Positions 30,831 to 43,600 of a DNA stretch of 64,000 bases are shown piece by piece. Location of the stretch: the NCBI GenBank assembly GCA_002633025.1, contig NMRB01000538.1, forward strand, positions 96,884 through 160,883, read 5' to 3'. Under the pieces are notes generated by a model. The model did not search any database, was not told where the DNA came from, and saw nothing but the letters and a program-made list of their open reading frames with translations. Made by a program: the position numbers and the translations under genes. Each line of letters opens with the position of its first letter. Position 1 is the first letter of the stretch. Source of the DNA: Notospermus geniculatus. Its lineage: Eukaryota > Nemertea > Pilidiophora > Heteronemertea > Lineidae.

Positions 30831-33800
30831 CACGACTTGCCACTACCGCGTTGATTGTAGCTCTTGTGGTCATTCTTTACTGTAAGTATACAGTTGTGTT
30901 TCTCGGATGTCTCAATTTTGAAAACACATGACTCATCATGCAAAAACCATTGAATTACATCTCTGTAGGATTTCATGCTGCTGTGCTTGAATGATAACCG
31001 TCGATGCTGGGCAGCGGAGACATTGTTCGACAAGGTCGCCCTTACCAAGATAATTGTTCAGCAGACCAGATCATTGCTATCGGAACTCGAGCAAATTTCC
31101 CCCGGAAATTTTCAAACTTCCGTCTTTTTCGTTTCCAGGTCCACAAGATGCCGAGTCCGCCTACAGAATGAACTGTAAGTTATACTAGTTGCGCACAGTC
31201 TCAGTCTGAAGTTCATTTGAAGACGCTGGCTTTCATCTTATTGTCAAACAAGTAAAACGTTAACAATCTTTTGTACATGTATGTTTATTTCAGACGAATC
31301 AAATAAGGTTTTAGTTTTTCTTCTCGTTTCAAGGTTGGTCAAAACACCTAAGGATCTGGGTTGCTGCATCAGTTAAGACTAACAAGGCATGCAAGCAGAG
31401 ATGCATGCGATTTCAGAAGCACAAAAGGTGGCATCGAAAATGTTCTAGATGGACACTGATGGACAACACGTGTTACCTAACCGTATTACGTCAGTACAAC
31501 ACGCCGATTTCAAAAGACCTGAAGAAACTGCATCCAAAGCAGGTTACCCGATGCACACCTTCCCGTCGTATGTACATGTACAACAGTTTATTGCAGTAAA
31601 CGACTGTTCATGCTTACCCTTTCCTTTTCTTGGACCATTGTGTTTTAAAGAGAGATCATTCAATGAGAGTGTCAGCCTGTCAGTTTTTGAGGAACACTTA
31701 AATTGAAACAGAAGGGAACTGAATTGCCCAGCACTGAAATTGTTTGTCCCAGTTGCAGGAGCTTGGTTCAATTACGTAACTAGCACACTAAATTTGTATT
31801 CCAAGACCGCAGTTAAATTTTGTGAAATTAAATCGATACCATTCGCCCTCTGTCTGAAACCTTGGTCACAAAGTTCTCACTAAATTCACACAGTCACTTG
31901 TTTTTTTCTTCACACAGCAAAGAAAGAACGCATTATGTATCATTGCAATGGAAGTGAGTACGAAGAAACTTATCATTACCGGTACCGGTTTTTAGTGAAA
32001 ATTTAATTTAAAGCCACATTGTATTGAATTCAGAAAGGTCTTATACTTCCTCCGTCGTTGTCCCCTTTCACATCTTATTCAACATAGATTCTTAGCTCCC
32101 TGTTTGTCCAGGGCCTCTTCCATACTATAACTACATGTACCTTCCATCATTAGGTTAGCTCATTCACCTCTAGGATCTCTTCTACATACGCCTGAGGAAG
32201 ACCCCAATTGGGGTCGAAAATTTGCGAATATTCGGAGACGACTTTCCGATTTATTGCGTCGTTTAGTAGTGTAAAATGTATTATGCTCTATCTGAATACA
32301 TTAGCTCTGTCCGTAGTTTTTCCAATGTGTGCTGAAAACTACGTCTTGATTCGTTGATGTAGCCTACGTATCCGTCAGGCAAGCATTTTGTGGACATTCA
32401 CAAAGCTATGAGACCTCTACCTGCATTCTCTTAACACTTTGATCATGAATAATACGATTTAAAAATCATTAGTGACAACGGCCCCCGTTGATTTTGTAAA
32501 CGAAGTGGCTATTTATCAAGCCCGGCCCGCTAAACAGTACGCAAAATTGGGCTTAAACGTCGAGCTGCCCGTATTTCCGGAGCCAGGTGATAAATACTCT
32601 ACCACTGTCTTCAGTGTGTTGATTGGCACATCGCAAAGATGTCGGGCCTACACTCCTGAGGTCGAGGGTTCGATTCCCTTGTGATTATGATATTTTTTCA
32701 TTTTTTTTTCTTTTTCTTGTCTTCCTTTTCTCAGAAAATTGTGTTGACTTTCCGAAATTTCTACATAGAACAACTGGTTAATTATTTTTTCTTAGTGGTG
32801 ACACTGATAAAATCGTCTACAGAATCGTTGCACCATCCTGCTGGGCACACCCTGGTGGTGTTCGGACTCACCGGCAGATTCTGACCCACAAACCCCAGCG
32901 GATTAATCTTGCGACTGACGAAAACCGAGAGTATGAAGCTAGGCATGCGACCACAGTGTGTAAGATTTGGGTCATCACACAGAAACAAGGGTTGAAAAAG
33001 GGCCCAAACTGGCTTCGGAGACCCCATGTTGCGAGCAATGAAGCACCACCACCACACTGCCGACTTCCGAACTAAACAAGCTGAAGCCATTGCATATTCA
33101 TGAGGAGGCGTGTCTTATTGCCAGCTCGACGAACAATGCTGAATAAGCCTGCTTGTCAAGCTAGCTCGATAAATAGCACTGAATCCACGTACTCCTCATC
33201 GAGCGGCTTGACAAATAAGACCGAAAGTAGTGCTTATTCATCGAGCGGCTCGATAAATAAACCCGGTCTTTTGTAAAACATCTTCTCTTCTTTCCAGTGA
33301 CAGGAATTGAAACCAAATACCACCTGTCGGGAAAGGACATCAATCATTGTAAAAGAGCATGTGCAAATAACAAACATTGCGCTGCGATTTATTACATAAA
33401 ACGCCACAAACTCTGCAGCCTGAGGCTATGCAAGTTCAAGAATGATAAGACACCCATGAGGACACCCGTATCTTTCAAACCTTGCAGCCACAAGCCGTGT
33501 ACTGGTAAGAAAAGTCCACAACAAACACTGTGCTTTAACGGGACCCTAGGCAGCTAGCTATATAGCATCATATCAGTGCGGTCACTTCATCACAGGTGGC
33601 GCTAGCAACTGACCACCTCCGGATATGGGCCCAAAAGTGATGTTTAGTGTATTTTACGTGCAATACATTTCAGAGTTAGATTCTCATGCCAACCAATCGG
33701 TGTAGTGAGCACATCAAAATAGTTGTGAGGAGGCTGCCTGTAGGGACTCTTTAAGCTAGCAATGACACATGACATCACGGTTTCCAACCAATCGAATGGA

Positions 33801-36800
33801 TCGAATTACATTTATTCTAAGAAATAAATTTGACAATGTTATCTAAAATACAAGCCAATGATATGAGTTGACTTTATTTAAGCTTCTGATGAAATCTTGT
33901 GATTTTTATCACAGTCGGTGATAAAATGTCGTGCGTCAAAATTTGGCTTGCCTCACTCACGAACTCTTGAACTGGACTGTATTGGAATGTTTCTTTGCTT
34001 TCAGGTCGCGGATACGATTATACATATTGTACGTATTCATATCGACTTGCTCGAAGAATATTTGCCCAACATCCCAGCATGCAACAGAACCAGTCCAAAT
34101 ATGGCTGCCAGTCGGCCATTTTGATCAAGAACGAGAACAGCTGGAATGTTCTATTTTGATGGATTTGCAGATAAGATGCCCTCTGCATGTATCATTTTAA
34201 CCATGATCAGCACTTTCGACTTCACATTTTTAGCTCACCTGGTGAGCTCTTGTCGTGGGTCTGCGTCCGTCGTTGTCCGTTAGCAGGGCACGTTTCGTAA
34301 CCGCTGGAGCTATTGATCTTAAACTTGGTACATATATACCCCTAGGTCATATGACCTATGACACCAAGTTTCGGTCCGATTCGACTCTTAGCTTGGCCAC
34401 CAGGTGGCGGAAACCAAAAACACAAAAAGTGCAATAACTCATGAACTAATGACTGGATCCTCTCCAAATTTTTATCATTGATGCTTCTAATGAAGATGCA
34501 TGACGTAAGTAAGTTTTTTTTGATTTGACCGACTTTTCAAGGTCACAGAGGTCAAAGTTCAAAATTTAGTCATTTGGTGGCACGTTTCGGGAACTGCTTG
34601 GGCTATTGACTTGAAACTTGGTACATATACACCCCTATGTCAGGTGACCTATGACACCACTTTTCAGTCTGATTTGATTCTTCGCTTGGCCAACAGGTGG
34701 CCAAAACCAGAGCTCAAAATCCAGTAACTCCTGAACTGTAACTGGATTGTCTCCAACTTTTTATCAGATGCATCTAATGAGGATACATGACCCTGGAACA
34801 TTTCGATTTAACATTTGTCATTTGTTTTTCTGGTACGTTCACCCAGGTGAGCACATGGTCCATGGACCATTTCATTGTCATTTGTTCCTCTGGTAGCCTA
34901 TAATTACACCCAGATAAGCACATGGTCGGTCCCTGGAACATTTCATTCTCCATTTGAATAGGCCCCAGATGGTTTCATGTGTACGAGTCACAGACCACCA
35001 CGACCAGTTATTCGTGCAAAGCCAAATGCACACGAGAACACAAGTGCTACAGCTGGACCATGATGGCTGGACTCTGTCACCTTGCTGTTAACAAGAAAAC
35101 CAAGCTCAAAGGCATGAAGACAATGAACAACAAACAGTTTACTTTCTGTTATGGTGAGTTGATAATAGGGCCGTTTAGACGATAGGGAAAAATCCACATG
35201 CGATCCGATCGAATCCGATTGTGGTTCAAAACTCTTGCGTGTAAACGCTACCCAATGCGGTCCAATGTGGATTTAAAATGGTCCCCATTCCACATTGGCA
35301 TGATTGGACCGCATTTGACCACATACGACCACATTCAAATCTCATCTAAACGCAAATGAGACCCGATGCGGGTCGATCGGATTGAATCTGAATGTGTTTT
35401 TGGCTTGTCGTCTAAACGGCCCTATTAACAGTGGATTCCTTTGATTCTTCAGGCATTTTCTGGCTCAGCTGCATGAAGGCCAAATTCTAAACGAAAAACA
35501 TTTTTACGAACTAACTACATGTACATAAGTTGGCATGCATGTGTTCATTGTATAATGGTCTACGTCGTCTCGTATCTCCATTTATGCCTTTGATTTTACC
35601 TGAGGTAGGCCTCCATGAAGCATCAGTCACGATTTACAATTCACTTTTTAATTACATGTAAGCTTACACCGTCTTCGCAGGACTTCGTTGACGTTGGGCG
35701 TTGCTGGTTTTTCATGTGATCGTTAGGGCAAGCAAAAAAATCTTCAGTTTATCGTCCGAGTGGTTCTTGAAAATAGGCAAGGGGGCACTTTTTATTTTTT
35801 TATTTTTTATTTTACTCTGGTACGAAGAAATTACAAAATCAGATCCTCCTGAGCATGTAATGTCACCACCCCGACCCTCTAAGACTGGATTTTGTCACAA
35901 AAGTGCTGAAAATGCAGGAACAGCACACTTTGGAAACTGTTGTTTACAGATCTACCACTTGGCGGCGCTGAGATAGGCAGGGCGGCGCGAAATTCAAACT
36001 GATAAAAAATTTAAAAAACTTCTGCACGGCACTGAAAATTGTCGCGGGCGGAGGACGATAAACTAAAGATTTTTTTGCTTGCCCTAATATCACAATGTAG
36101 ACTACATTATATTCACTTTTGCTTTCATTTTCTTGCTGTAGGTAATATCCGCTGTAATAAAGGTAGGCAAGACTTGCGTGAAATGATAGCAAACCATTGT
36201 TATCGCCTACGAGATTTGCACATCATATAAGGTCATCGGCTCACTCATGACCCCGCTCACCGCCTGTACATACATGTTCGTGTAATTATAGTGTTGTAGA
36301 CAAATTTCAAGTTTAGTCATATGAATAAAGACTAGGCTAAATTCTTTCACTTGAACTTTGCACTACGCAGTGCTGCACAGATCTGAAGTAAAAGCATTTG
36401 CTAGTCATTCATATGAGTATGACCCACTGACTATTTCTTTGTACGTCACAGTGCTTTTTTCTGTCAGGAACTGAAAGCGTGCATCACAAGAAAATGAACA
36501 AGATGTCCGAGTGCAAAGATGCTTGCACAGCGACTGCATTCTGTTCCGGAATGTACTACCTCCCCCAACGCAAGCTGTGCACACTGAAGATGTGTACACT
36601 ACGGACCAGCTTAGTTCCTGCTGTGCCAGTTGACAAGTCGTTCAAACCGTGCCGTCACAAGCCTTGCCTAGGTGGGATTTTGAGGTGGAGGGGGAGGCTT
36701 TTATTTGCATGAGCCCTTTCCTACCAGTAGGCCTACTAGTTTGGGTGTACAGGCTCATTTTGCATACTATTTCATAACATAAAATTTCCCAGTAATGATT

Positions 36801-38966
36801 CAAGCTTAGGACTTTGTCATACATAACGTGAATCTTATCCCGCAGAAAATCAAGGGTGCAAAGTAGTTTTAGAACAAGAGCTACATTGGTCGCAGATAAA
36901 GTTTGGCCAGTTTCGTGTTGTTTTGATGGGAATAATATCGACCGGACCCCGGTAGGGTGTCATGGTTTCGTGATGTTGTTCTTGCATAGCCTACTTCTGT
37001 TCTAAATAGCCTAAATAACAGGGACCTGTTTCAAAAAGTGACTTTAAGCTAATGGTACCTTTAACCAAATGGAAAATGCGTTGAAGTTAAACAGGCCCCG
37101 GGCTTTATTCTTTGCGGTGCCGAAATTTGTTATCTCATTCCCTAAGAGAGCTCTACCACTTTGTTTGGTTTTTAGGCAAACAGTTTAAGAAGAGGAAACC
37201 AGTTTGTAAGTAACTGTGGATTCTTTCCTTCGTGACAAAACCTTTAGGGCCGAATTCACCAAGGGTGATCATCGCGCGATTAAGACTTAGACGCGTGTAA
37301 CTTCACTAAATGCACACACTTCCACCATCCTTTTGAAGAAGGTACACGCGTCTAAGTCTTAATCGCGCGATGATCACCCTTGGTGAATTCGGCCCTTAGT
37401 GTTCTGAATGTTTTTTTTTCCTGACATGACTCATGACGTGTGTGATATGGATTTAAAGAGGGTCGGATGCGAAATTATAGGAACATATTCTCTATTAATG
37501 ATGCTAATCTTATTCTCAGCCAATCAGAATAATCGCTGCTGAGTAACAAGCACTCTGATTGGTTCCCATGATATCGCACGCTGGTGAAGCAACAGTAGCC
37601 GAACAAAAATGGTTTCGGTCCGTGAGAGTTGAATTGGGCCTTCCCCCACGTTTGGGGTGAGAATCGGGTATAGAGTCTATCAACTATGCTTCATATTCAA
37701 TAGTTGCGCTTCCACTACAAAAAAGCCGGTATTTGTCCGCTCTTATTCTGCTTCCATTAGGGAATTGCCGGGTTTAATAAGTCCGGTTCTATTAAGTGCG
37801 GATCTGTTTAGTTCGGATAGCATAAGTTGCGCTTCCACTACAAAAAAAGCCGGTATTTGTCCGCTCTTATTCTGCTTCCATTACAGAATTGCCGGGTTTA
37901 ATAAGTCCGGTTCTATTAAGTGCGGATCTATTTAGTTCGGATAGCATAGCCGATCATACTCCGAATCTAGATGCGGATAAATTTTGTAGTGGAATGGCAA
38001 TAACACCGGATCTATTTGTAGTATTATGCTCGGCTACAGGTGGCTCCACGGTCGCTTGCGACTGTGCATGACCTATCCAAACTAAATAGATCCGCACTAA
38101 TAGAACCGGACTTATTAAACCCGGCAATTCTGTAATGGAAGCAGAACAAGAGCGGACAAATACCGGCTTTTTTGTAGTGGAAGCGCAACTAATGAAGGCA
38201 GGCCTAACCGTCAATCGCCAGAGTACTCGTTGCAAAATCTTATCAAAATGGAAAAGCACTATGATTCTAGTTTTCTCAATCTTATCGAAAACATGTTTGT
38301 TTATCCCAGGCCTCAGAAAAGGCTTCCACCTGTTAGAATCCACAAAGACGACGACCAGTGCCGCGTGCCAGGCCATGTGTACCAGTCAGAAGCACTGTTA
38401 TCGGTGGACTATGATGGCGAACCTCTGCCATCTGTCCGTACCAGTGAACTCCAAGCACCTCAAGGGAATGACGACAATGAGTAAAAAGAAGTTTACTTTC
38501 TGTAAAGGTAAGCAAACCCTGAGGACGTACATGTATATCTCAGGTCGCTGACGGAAAGAAATGCGTGAATTGGAGTTCCTGGAGGTCGACGTCACGTCAA
38601 ATTCTCCTCAAGAAGTTAAAATATACTTGTCCGATGGGAAACTTGGATGGGTTTTTGACGATATACCAGATTGTAATGACTATATTGGCCGAATTTTTGC
38701 GCGCCACGGTTTTGGAGAAACGTTCAAAAACCGCCTAGCCTTCACCGGTGACGGGCTGGTAAAAACTAGACCATATCCACAGGAAGTGGATATGCATGGT
38801 CTAAATATCGATCAGTCACGTAAGTTCATCCAACTTGATTGATTTAGTATAATAATTGTTCATGTAAATGTAAAAACGTAGCAGTTATCTAGCCAATTAC
38901 ATTTACTTGCGTGGCTGTAACTCAGTACTTTCCTCTTTTTAACAGGAGAAATGTACAAATGCCGAG
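30827..38966 (+). CDS. Secreted PAN/apple-like repeat protein, upstream partial copy
   Basis: Exons, all phase 1 inside: signal peptide 30827-30881, 31139-31174, B1 31334-31567, linker 31918-31953, A1 33298-33504, linker 34005-34028, B2 34962-35153, linker 36142-36162, A2 36468-36671, linker 37176-37205, B3 38310-38507, linker 38946-38966. The first exon gives MTRLATTALIVALVVILY, a signal peptide. Each exon corresponds to an exon of the downstream copy with few amino-acid changes. After the third Cys linker no A3 exon follows: the sequence runs into the promoter of the next copy. The copy is therefore a truncated duplicate, or part of one longer transcript that splices on, which symmetrical phases would allow, or an assembly duplication. 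Confidence 0.75.
32600..32690 (+). repeat. tRNA-like SINE-type sequence
   Basis: The stretch GGTCGAGGGTTCGATTCCCT resembles a tRNA T arm with polymerase III box B, and TTGATTGGCACATCG upstream could be a box A. It ends in a T-rich run. The acceptor stem does not pair, so this is more likely a SINE head than a tRNA gene. It is absent from the matching part of copy 2. Confidence 0.35.
34234..34875. repeat. Insertion in PAN copy 1, dispersed repeat
   Basis: In copy 2 the flanks join directly (CACATTTTTGTCATTTG at about 43199). Here about 640 bases intervene, starting AGCTCACCTGGTGAGCTC and containing two diverged tandem halves, each with GGTACATATA and CTATGACACCA. Related sequence (GCCAGGTGGCGTAAACC, CATGGTCCATGGACCATTTC) lies at 44688-44985, and a weaker relative at 41955-42250. 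Confidence 0.75.
35166..35425. repeat. Foldback element in PAN copy 1
   Basis: TAGGGCCGTTTAGACGA pairs with TCGTCTAAACGGCCCTA; inside, GATCCGATCGAATCCGATTG pairs with the far arm. The copy 2 counterpart is at 43493-43754. Confidence 0.9.
35715..36094. repeat. Long foldback element in PAN copy 1 (about 380 bp)
   Basis: GTTAGGGCAAGCAAAAAAAT with CAGTTTATCGTCCG pairs with CGGACGATAAACTAAAG and TTTTTTTGCTTGCCCTAA. The central 250 bases are mostly unpaired. The copy 2 counterpart is at 44987-45357. Confidence 0.88.
37247..37395. repeat. MITE with 3-bp TTA target duplication (copy 1 only)
   Basis: Perfect arms GGGCCGAATTCACCAAGGGT and beyond (GATCATCGCGCGATTAAGAC) face each other around a loop of about 40 bases. 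TTA flanks both sides (37244-37246 and 37396-37398). Copy 2 has the empty site with one TTA (CATTTAGTGTTCTGAA near 46505). A 3-bp TTA duplication is typical of PIF/Harbinger-type elements; this family assignment is inference. Confidence 0.9.
37702..38190. repeat. Foldback insertion with AAT target duplication, internally nested (copy 1 only)
   Basis: AGTTGCGCTTCCACTAC and its exact complement GTAGTGGAAGCGCAACT form the ends. AAT is repeated outside (37699-37701 and 38191-38193) and occurs once in the empty site of copy 2 (46810-46812). Inside, the left end is duplicated (second GTTGCGCTTCCACTACAAA at about 37827), as if a partial copy lies within the element. Confidence 0.9.
38561..38842 (+). 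CDS. Unrecognised 93-codon open frame in intron of PAN copy 1
   Basis: Encodes MRELEFLEVDVTSNSP, DGKLGWVFDDIPDCNDYIG and TRPYPQEVDMHGLNID, with no domain I recognise. The copy 2 version (about 47182-47463) has lost one C near the start and is frameshifted. It looks protein-like but lies between two PAN exons, so it may be a relic of an inserted sequence. Confidence 0.25.
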   Translation: MRELEFLEVDVTSNSPQEVKIYLSDGKLGWVFDDIPDCNDYIGRIFARHGFGETFKNRLAFTGDGLVKTRPYPQEVDMHGLNIDQSRKFIQLD

Positions 38967-39034
38967 GTGAGTTGAACGCTTCTCTCAGACGGGATACTAG
39001 GAAATTCATCTTCTGAATATGCAACATCTCCCGC

Positions 39035-39176
39035 AGATTCAAACCGCTACCGACTACATTACCTGCTCTGAAACTGTTTCAGTTGATGCGATCCTCAAAA
39101 TATCACTAATAGACGGCGTTCCTGTCTGATTCGGGGAATCCCCGCTGGGGATCTGCCACGACTGTCTACTATAGAC
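39035..39176. repeat. Dispersed repeat starting CTCCCGCAG.TTCAAACCGC
   Basis: The sequence CCCGCAGATTCAAACCGCTA through TGATTCGGGGAATCCCCGC also lies at 47649-47790, and its beginning recurs at the window's right edge (63975-64000, CCCGCAGTTTCAAACCGCTA). Hence it is a dispersed repeat and not part of the PAN coding sequence. Confidence 0.7.
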
Positions 39177-39348
39177 ATGGCCCAGAATTAGCGGGCCTAT
39201 GTTTACATAGATCGACATGACACCTATTTTCAGACAGCCAGTGCATAAAAGTATATAGGCTCTGAAGGGGGTCAGATGGAAGACCAGAAAAATGCTACTG
39301 CGGTGGCCAAAACACTAAAATTTTAGCACCTTTTCAAGGAAATCAACT

Positions 39349-39529
39349 TTTTTTGTGGTGAAGAGGTACATGAACCTGCCAACATGATGCTTTGAATTCC
39401 ATTTCTGATGATAACTGAGCTATTTTCAGCACAACTAGTGTTCCATGTACAAATGTACGTCAGCCTATTCAAATGTACACCGATGACCCTGAACACACAT
39501 CGTTCGTGGGGTTCTCATTAATTCAGACC
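39349..39529. repeat. Dispersed repeat shared with 43993-44169
   Basis: TTTTTTTGTGGTGAAGAGGT to GTGGGGTTCTCATTAATT is nearly identical to the sequence just left of the N gap at 44170. In copy 2 it sits inside the B2 intron; here it lies between the two locus copies. The different position suggests a mobile repeat or a mis-joined contig end. Confidence 0.7.
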
Positions 39530-40572
39530 TTTTGTATCATAAGATCAACTAGTCGGAATTCAACAAAATTTGCAGTGAATGTGCATGCAGAAGGGTCTTG
39601 CCTATCACAAGGAAACGTCAGAATGCAAATCTGTTGGGTTTTAAAGGGATATTGTCCACATTCATAAAATACTAAATTTGTCAGTTGAACCTTTATGGTG
39701 TCATCAGTAGCCTACCGGTGTGATTCCCTTCCGGAGTCCGTTCCATAGGTGGAGTAAAAGTAGGATTGACCAAGTGTGGGAGATTGGCCTGAAGGCAATG
39801 TTGTTTTGGAGGAAATGCATTCTTTGAGAAGGAAATCAAACATAGGCGAGTGCGGATGATGGAAATTGTCATTAAGTACATTTATTGACTGATACGATCG
39901 TTACTAAATCGGCCTAGGAATGCCCTGAATGGATCTCAAGTTCGATGTCCTTGGCCCCACCGCCTCAGGGCACGCCAGCATGGTCGGTGACCTTGAGAGG
40001 TGGATTTTTGATGGAACATTTGGCATCTTTTGAGTCGATTTGGGATAACATCGATAGCCTGTCGCTGAACATAGCCAACATAGCCGATGGTGGGTTACTG
40101 CTTTTCACTGGTATAGTGAAATTATTATATTCAATATACATGTACAGTCATGATTGTCACGGCAAAAGCCACTCGGTATGGAGTGTATGGATTAGGTACT
40201 GTGGAGATTATCTACGATAGAGGGCAGCACACCGAAACCAGGTCCAAACAATAGACGTCCTTTGTGTGTAGAAAATTGACCAAGCCATGATTTTCATTTC
40301 CATAGTTTTAACAGTGACACCTGGTGGTAGTGGGCTAGGGTACCCATTCAAAATGAAGGGGTTATTTTGAACACTAAGATGCGTAGTATGAAAGTACATG
40401 TATATGTCAACGTGCCAAGTGTTGCAGAATTTCTAAGCCCATTCACTTTAGTCCCATTTGGAGCTAAACATAACTTTTCAAACCCTTAAGATGTGAGCGG
40501 GTCAACTGTCACGGGCAACACCCCCGGGCCATCAACTCTCCATTACCGGATTAAACTAAGCCAAGTTGGGAA

Positions 40573-40641
40573 CCAATATAAGAGATGTTGAGAAAAGAGA
40601 TGTCACTTTACTTGCTGGTCACGGTCCGGAACCAGCAATGA
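40573..40641 (+). promoter_or_regulatory. TATA-type core promoter of PAN gene copy 2
   Basis: CCAATATAAGAG with TATAAG at 40577-40582, 61 bases before the ATG at 40638, exactly as in copy 1. The start codon context is CAGCAATGA, with G at -3 (the three bases before the ATG are GCA). Confidence 0.55.
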
Positions 40642-43600
40642 CACGACTTGCCACTACCGCGTTGATTGTAGCTCTTGTGGTCATTCTTTACTGTAAGTAT
40701 ACAGTTGTGTTTCTCGGATGTCTCCTTTTTGAAAACCCATGACTCATCATGCAAAAACCATTGAATTACATCTCTGTAGGATTTCATGCTGCTGTGCTTG
40801 AATGATAGGCCTACCGTCGATGCTGGGCAGCGGAGACATTGTTCGACAAGGTCGCCCTTACCAAGGAAATTGTTCAGCAGACCAGATCATTGCTATCGGA
40901 ACTCGAGCAAATTTCCCCCGGAAATTTTCAAACTTCTGTCCCTTTTTCGTTTCCAGGTCCACAAGATGCCGAGTCCGCCTACAGAATGAACTGTAAGTTA
41001 TACTACATGTAGTTGTGCACAGTCTCAGTCTGAAGTTCATTTCAAGACGCTGGCTTTCATCTTATTGTCAAGCAAGTAAAACGTTAACAATCTTTTGTAC
41101 ATGTATGTTTATTTCAGACGAATCAAATAATGTTTTAGTTTTTCTTCTCGTTTCAAGGTTGGTCAAAACACCTGAGGATCTGGGTTTCTGCATCAGTTAA
41201 GACTAACAAGGCATGCAAGCAGAGATGCATGCGATTTCAGAAGCACAAAAGGTGGCATCGAAAATGTTCTAGATGGACACTGATGGACAACACGTGTTAC
41301 CTAACCGTATTACGTCAGTACAACAGGCCGATTTCAAAAGACTTGAAGAGACTGCATCCAAAGCAGGTTACCCGATGCACACCTTCCCGTCGTATGTAAT
41401 GTACATGTACAACAGCTTATTGCAGTAAACGACTGTTCATGCTTGCCCTTTCCTTTTCTTGGACCATTGTGTTTTAAAGAGAGATCATTCAATGAGAGTG
41501 TCAGCCTGTCAGTTTTTGAGGAACACTTAAATTGAAACAGTAGGGAACTGAATTGCCCAGCACTGAAATTGTTTGTCCCAGTTGCAGGAGCTTGGTTCAG
41601 TTACGTAACTAGCACACTAAATTTGTATTTCAAGACCGCAGTTAAATTTTGTGAAATTAAATTGAATACCATTCGTCCTCTGTCTCAAACCTTGGTCAGA
41701 AAGTTCTCACTAAATTCACACAGTCACTTGTTTTTTTCTTCACACAGCAAAGAAAGAACGCATTATGTATCATTGCAATGGAAGTAAGTACGAAGAAACT
41801 TATCATAACCGTAGCCTACCGGTACCGGTTTTTGGTGAAAATTTAATTTAAAGCCACATTGTATTGAATTCAGAAAGTCCTTATACTTCCTCCGTCGTTA
41901 GTGTAGTGTAAAATGTATTATGCTCTATCTGAATACATTAGTGCTCTGTCCATAGTTTTTAGCCCGCTTGGCCGCAAGGCCCAGCAGGGCTTAAGCTGTG
42001 GTTGGGGTCATTGAGTGGTGGTCTGTCGTGCGTCAATACGTACGTACGTACGTACGTAAACTTTTGGTTTGTCAGCGCTCTAGCGCCTTTATTTTTTGAG
42101 GAATCTTTTTTATCTTTGGTGGGTGTGTATATGGGCCTAAGATCTAGGTCGAGTTCGATTTTGAGCGTGGTTGGATTCCAATTTTGGCCTCCAGGGGGCG
42201 TTTTGTGAAAAATTTCAAAGGGCTGTATTTTGATAATGGTTCGAACTACTNACATCTTCTCTTCTTTCCAGTGACAGGAATCGAAACCAAATACCACCTG
42301 TCGGGAAAGGGCATCAATCATTGTAAAAGAGCATGTGCAAATAACAAACATTGCACTGCGATTTATTACATAAAACCCCACAAACTGTGCAGCCTGAGGC
42401 TATGCAAGTTCAAGAATGATAAGACACCCATGAAGACACCCGAGTCTTTCAAACCTTGCAGCCACAAGCCGTGTACTGGTAAGAAAAGTCCGCAACAAAC
42501 ACTGTGCTTTAACGGGACCCTAGGCAGCTAGCTATATAGCATCATATCAGTGCGGTCACTTCATCACAGGTGGCGCTAGCAACTGACAACCTCCGGATTT
42601 GGGCCTAAAAGTGATGTTTAGTGTATTTTACGTGCAATAGCCTGCATTTCAGAGTTAGATTCTCATGCCAACCAATCGGTGTAGTGAGCACATCAAAATA
42701 GTTGTGAGGAGGCTGCCTGTAGGGACTCTTTAAGCTAGCAATGACACATGACATTACGGTTTCCAACCAATCGAATGGATCGAATTATTCTAAGAAATGC
42801 AAATTTGACAATGTTATCTAAAATGAGTTGACTTTATTTAAGCTTCTGATGAAATCTTGTGATTTTTATCACAGTCGGTGATAAAATGTCGTGCGTCAAA
42901 ATTTGGCTTGCCTCACTCATGAACTCTTGAACTGGACTGTATTGGAATGTTTCTTTGCTTTCAGGTCGCGGATACGATTATACATATTGTACGTATTCAT
43001 ATCGACTTGCTCGAAGAATATTTGCCCAACATCCCAGCATGCAACAGAACCAGTCCAAATATGGCTGCCAGTCGGCCATTTTGATCAAGAACGAGAACAG
43101 CTGGAATGTTCTATCCTGATGGATTTGCAGATAAGATACACTCTGCATGTATGATATTGCCTAATCATTTTAACCATGATCAGCACTTTCGACTTCACAT
43201 TTTTGTCATTTGTTCCTCTGGTAGCCTACAATTACACCCAGATAAGCACATGGTCGGTCCCTGGAACATTTCATTCTCCATTTGAATAGGCCCCAGATGG
43301 TTTCGTGTGTACGAATCACAGACCACCACGACCAGTTATTCGTGCAAAGCCAAATGCACACGAGAACACAAGTGCTACAGCTGGACCATGATGGCTGGAC
43401 TCTGTCACCTTGCTGTTAACAAGAAAACCAAGCTCAAAGGCATGAAGACAATGAACAACAAACAGTATACTTTCTGTTATGGTGAGTTGATAAAGGGCCG
43501 TTTAGACGACAGGGAAAAATGCACATGCGATCCGATCCGATCGAATCCGATTGTGGTTCAAAACGCTTGCTTGTAAACGCTACCCAATGCGGTCCAATGT

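Larger units (their letters stand above)
29901..39176. repeat. Large tandem duplication of the PAN locus, copy 1
   Basis: From TGTGATTCCCTTCCGGAGTC to CACGACTGTCTACTA this segment is closely similar to 39718-47790. It contains promoter, signal-peptide exon and exons up to the third B domain and its Cys linker. Copy 1 carries extra insertions at 34234-34875, 37247-37395 and 37702-38190, which are absent from copy 2. Confidence 0.9.

Noticed and set aside
31278-31308. Possible tiny exon YESNK after a TTTCAG in the PAN gene
   Set aside because: Its donor side does not keep phase 1 and the chain works without it; the copy 2 version lacks a G at the donor.
33931-34200. Open frame over the GRGYDYTY linker exon
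   Set aside because: Only 24 bases (34005-34028) fit splice signals and phase; the rest is intron.
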